Shown here in pieces: positions 14,956 through 15,815 of a stretch of DNA of 15,815 nucleotides (position 1 is its first letter; each line of letters opens with the position of its first letter). Source of the DNA: an uncultured Collinsella sp. (GTDB taxonomy: Bacteria; Actinomycetota; Coriobacteriia; Coriobacteriales; Coriobacteriaceae); the NCBI GenBank assembly GCA_902490405.1, contig CABUDS010000039.1:1-15815 (forward strand), read 5' to 3'. The position numbers and the translations under genes are program-made. The notes below the pieces were generated by a model that worked only from the letters and a program-made list of their open reading frames with translations, did no database searches and was not told the origin of the DNA.

Positions 14956-15815
14956 CTATTTCCAAACGCGCTCGGCAATACGCCCGACCAGCGCAATCTT
15001 TGCCCACTGCTCGTCCTCGGTCAGCTTATTGCCAATCTCGCAGCTGGCAAAGCCACACTGCGGAGACAGATACAGGTTCTCGAGCGGCACGTACTTTGCC
15101 GCCTCGCGGATGCGCTCGACGATAACATCCTCGTTCTCGAGCTCTGCCACCTTGGTGGTCACCAAGCCCAGCACCACCTTCTTGCCGGGGGCAACGTACT
15201 TGAGCGGCTCAAAACCACCGGCGCGGGGTGTGTCGAACTCCAGATAGAACGCATCGACGTTCTCATGTGCGAACAGGTACGGCGCGATGGGGTCGTAGCC
15301 GCCCTCAAAAGCATAGGTGGAATGATAGTTGCCGCGGCACACGTGCGTGTTGATGACCAAATCGTCAGGCTTGCCCGCGATGGCGGCATTGTTGAGCGCC
15401 ACGCCCAGCTCGGACACCTTTTGCAGGTCGACCGGGCTCATGCCGGTTTTGGCGACAAAATCGGTATCGCAGTAGATGCCCCAGGTGCAGTCATCAAATT
15501 GGATGTTGCGGCAGCCCGCGGCATACAAGTCGGCGATCACCGTACGATAAGCGGCTGCAATGGCGTCGGCAAGTTCCTCATCGGTCTTATAGACAGCGCG
15601 CAGGCTCTCCTGCTGGCCGTCGCAGCGGTCGAGCGTGACTTCGGAGAACGTCTGGATCGGCGCCGGAATGGTTTGCCGTGCGACCTGGCCCTCCCCCTCA
15701 AGCGCCTTGACGAACTTAAAATGCTCGACGAACGGGTGGTTCTCGCCGCTAATGGAACCGGTAACCACGGCGGTGTCGGCCGTCGTCTCCTCGTCATGGA
15801 ACATATAACCCGTGC
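14956..15815 (-). CDS. MetE-like cobalamin-independent methyltransferase (YxjG/YxjH type), N-terminus outside window
   Basis: The last 285 residues are present and the frame stays open to the window edge. The family is usually 370-380 residues, so about 90 are missing. It corresponds to the catalytic half of methionine synthase MetE. The four zinc-site residues are all there: His and Cys in NTHVCRGNYHS (codons near 15345-15337), Glu in FYLEFD and Cys in SPQCGFAS. The enzyme should transfer a methyl group to homocysteine or a related thiol in the cytosol. Stand-alone C-terminal MetE proteins often use a methyl donor other than methyl-tetrahydrofolate, so the exact reaction is open. Its stop lies 122 bp before the uraA start on the same strand. 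No strong terminator is seen in between, so some read-through into uraA is possible. Confidence 0.9.
   Translation of the reverse strand, partial: TGYMFHDEETTADTAVVTGSISGENHPFVEHFKFVKALEGEGQVARQTIPAPIQTFSEVTLDRCDGQQESLRAVYKTDEELADAIAAAYRTVIADLYAAGCRNIQFDDCTWGIYCDTDFVAKTGMSPVDLQKVSELGVALNNAAIAGKPDDLVINTHVCRGNYHSTYAFEGGYDPIAPYLFAHENVDAFYLEFDTPRAGGFEPLKYVAPGKKVVLGLVTTKVAELENEDVIVERIREAAKYVPLENLYLSPQCGFASCEIGNKLTEDEQWAKIALVGRIAERVWK

Noticed and set aside
1..15815. Mobile elements, CRISPR array, toxin-antitoxin or defence genes
   Set aside because: I found no transposase, integrase, regularly spaced identical repeats or paired small genes with such features. The only recombination footprint is the surface-gene duplication.

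Overview
The window is G+C-rich (about 60% by eye), densely coding DNA. It most resembles a gut Coriobacteriia genome, probably Collinsella. That is an inference from three things: the codon bias, the gene mix (bile salt hydrolase, Kup, UraA, an AlaA-type aminotransferase fused to an HTH domain), and surface proteins ending in an actinobacterial LAXTG sorting signal. I see no rRNA, tRNA, CRISPR array, phage module or transposase.

Layout. (1) 1-909, minus: the N-terminal part of an HTH-AlaA fusion aminotransferase, behind a cluster of AAGTTCAATTT repeats (929-1022) that looks like its operator. (2) 1072-1929, minus, and 2048-2959, plus: a divergent LysR regulator/EamA transporter pair around a 19-bp inverted repeat. 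(3) 2960-5420, plus: a leader rich in inverted repeats, then the potassium transporter Kup, whose start I move to a GTG at 3189. (4) 5500-6465, minus: a bile salt hydrolase with all active-site residues. (5) 6597-7016, minus: a short peptide-deformylase-like protein that has lost the catalytic Glu. (6) 7210-8523, plus: an NCS2 purine permease of the AzgA/GhxP type.

(7) 8731-12568, plus: two tandem paralogous surface proteins. Each has a signal peptide, a beta-helix-like repeat region, a Lys/Pro/Glu-rich stalk and a LAATGD sorting signal. A 46-bp copy of the end of the NCS2 permease gene lies between them at 10528-10573. It shows that the pair arose by a tandem duplication of about 2.05 kb with one end inside the permease gene. 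(8) 12776-13441, plus: a small serine esterase. (9) 13499-14833, minus: the uracil permease UraA. (10) 14956-15815, minus: a MetE-like zinc methyltransferase whose N-terminus lies beyond the window.

Most genes look like single-gene transcription units bounded by strong hairpin terminators. The common theme is uptake and surface interaction in a host-associated anaerobe: potassium, purines, uracil, drug/metabolite transport, bile acids and glycans. No multi-gene operon encoding a new system is evident. The most unusual items are the duplicated LAXTG beta-helix proteins with the fossil permease tail, the Glu-less deformylase, and the HTH-aminotransferase fusion with its phased operator.
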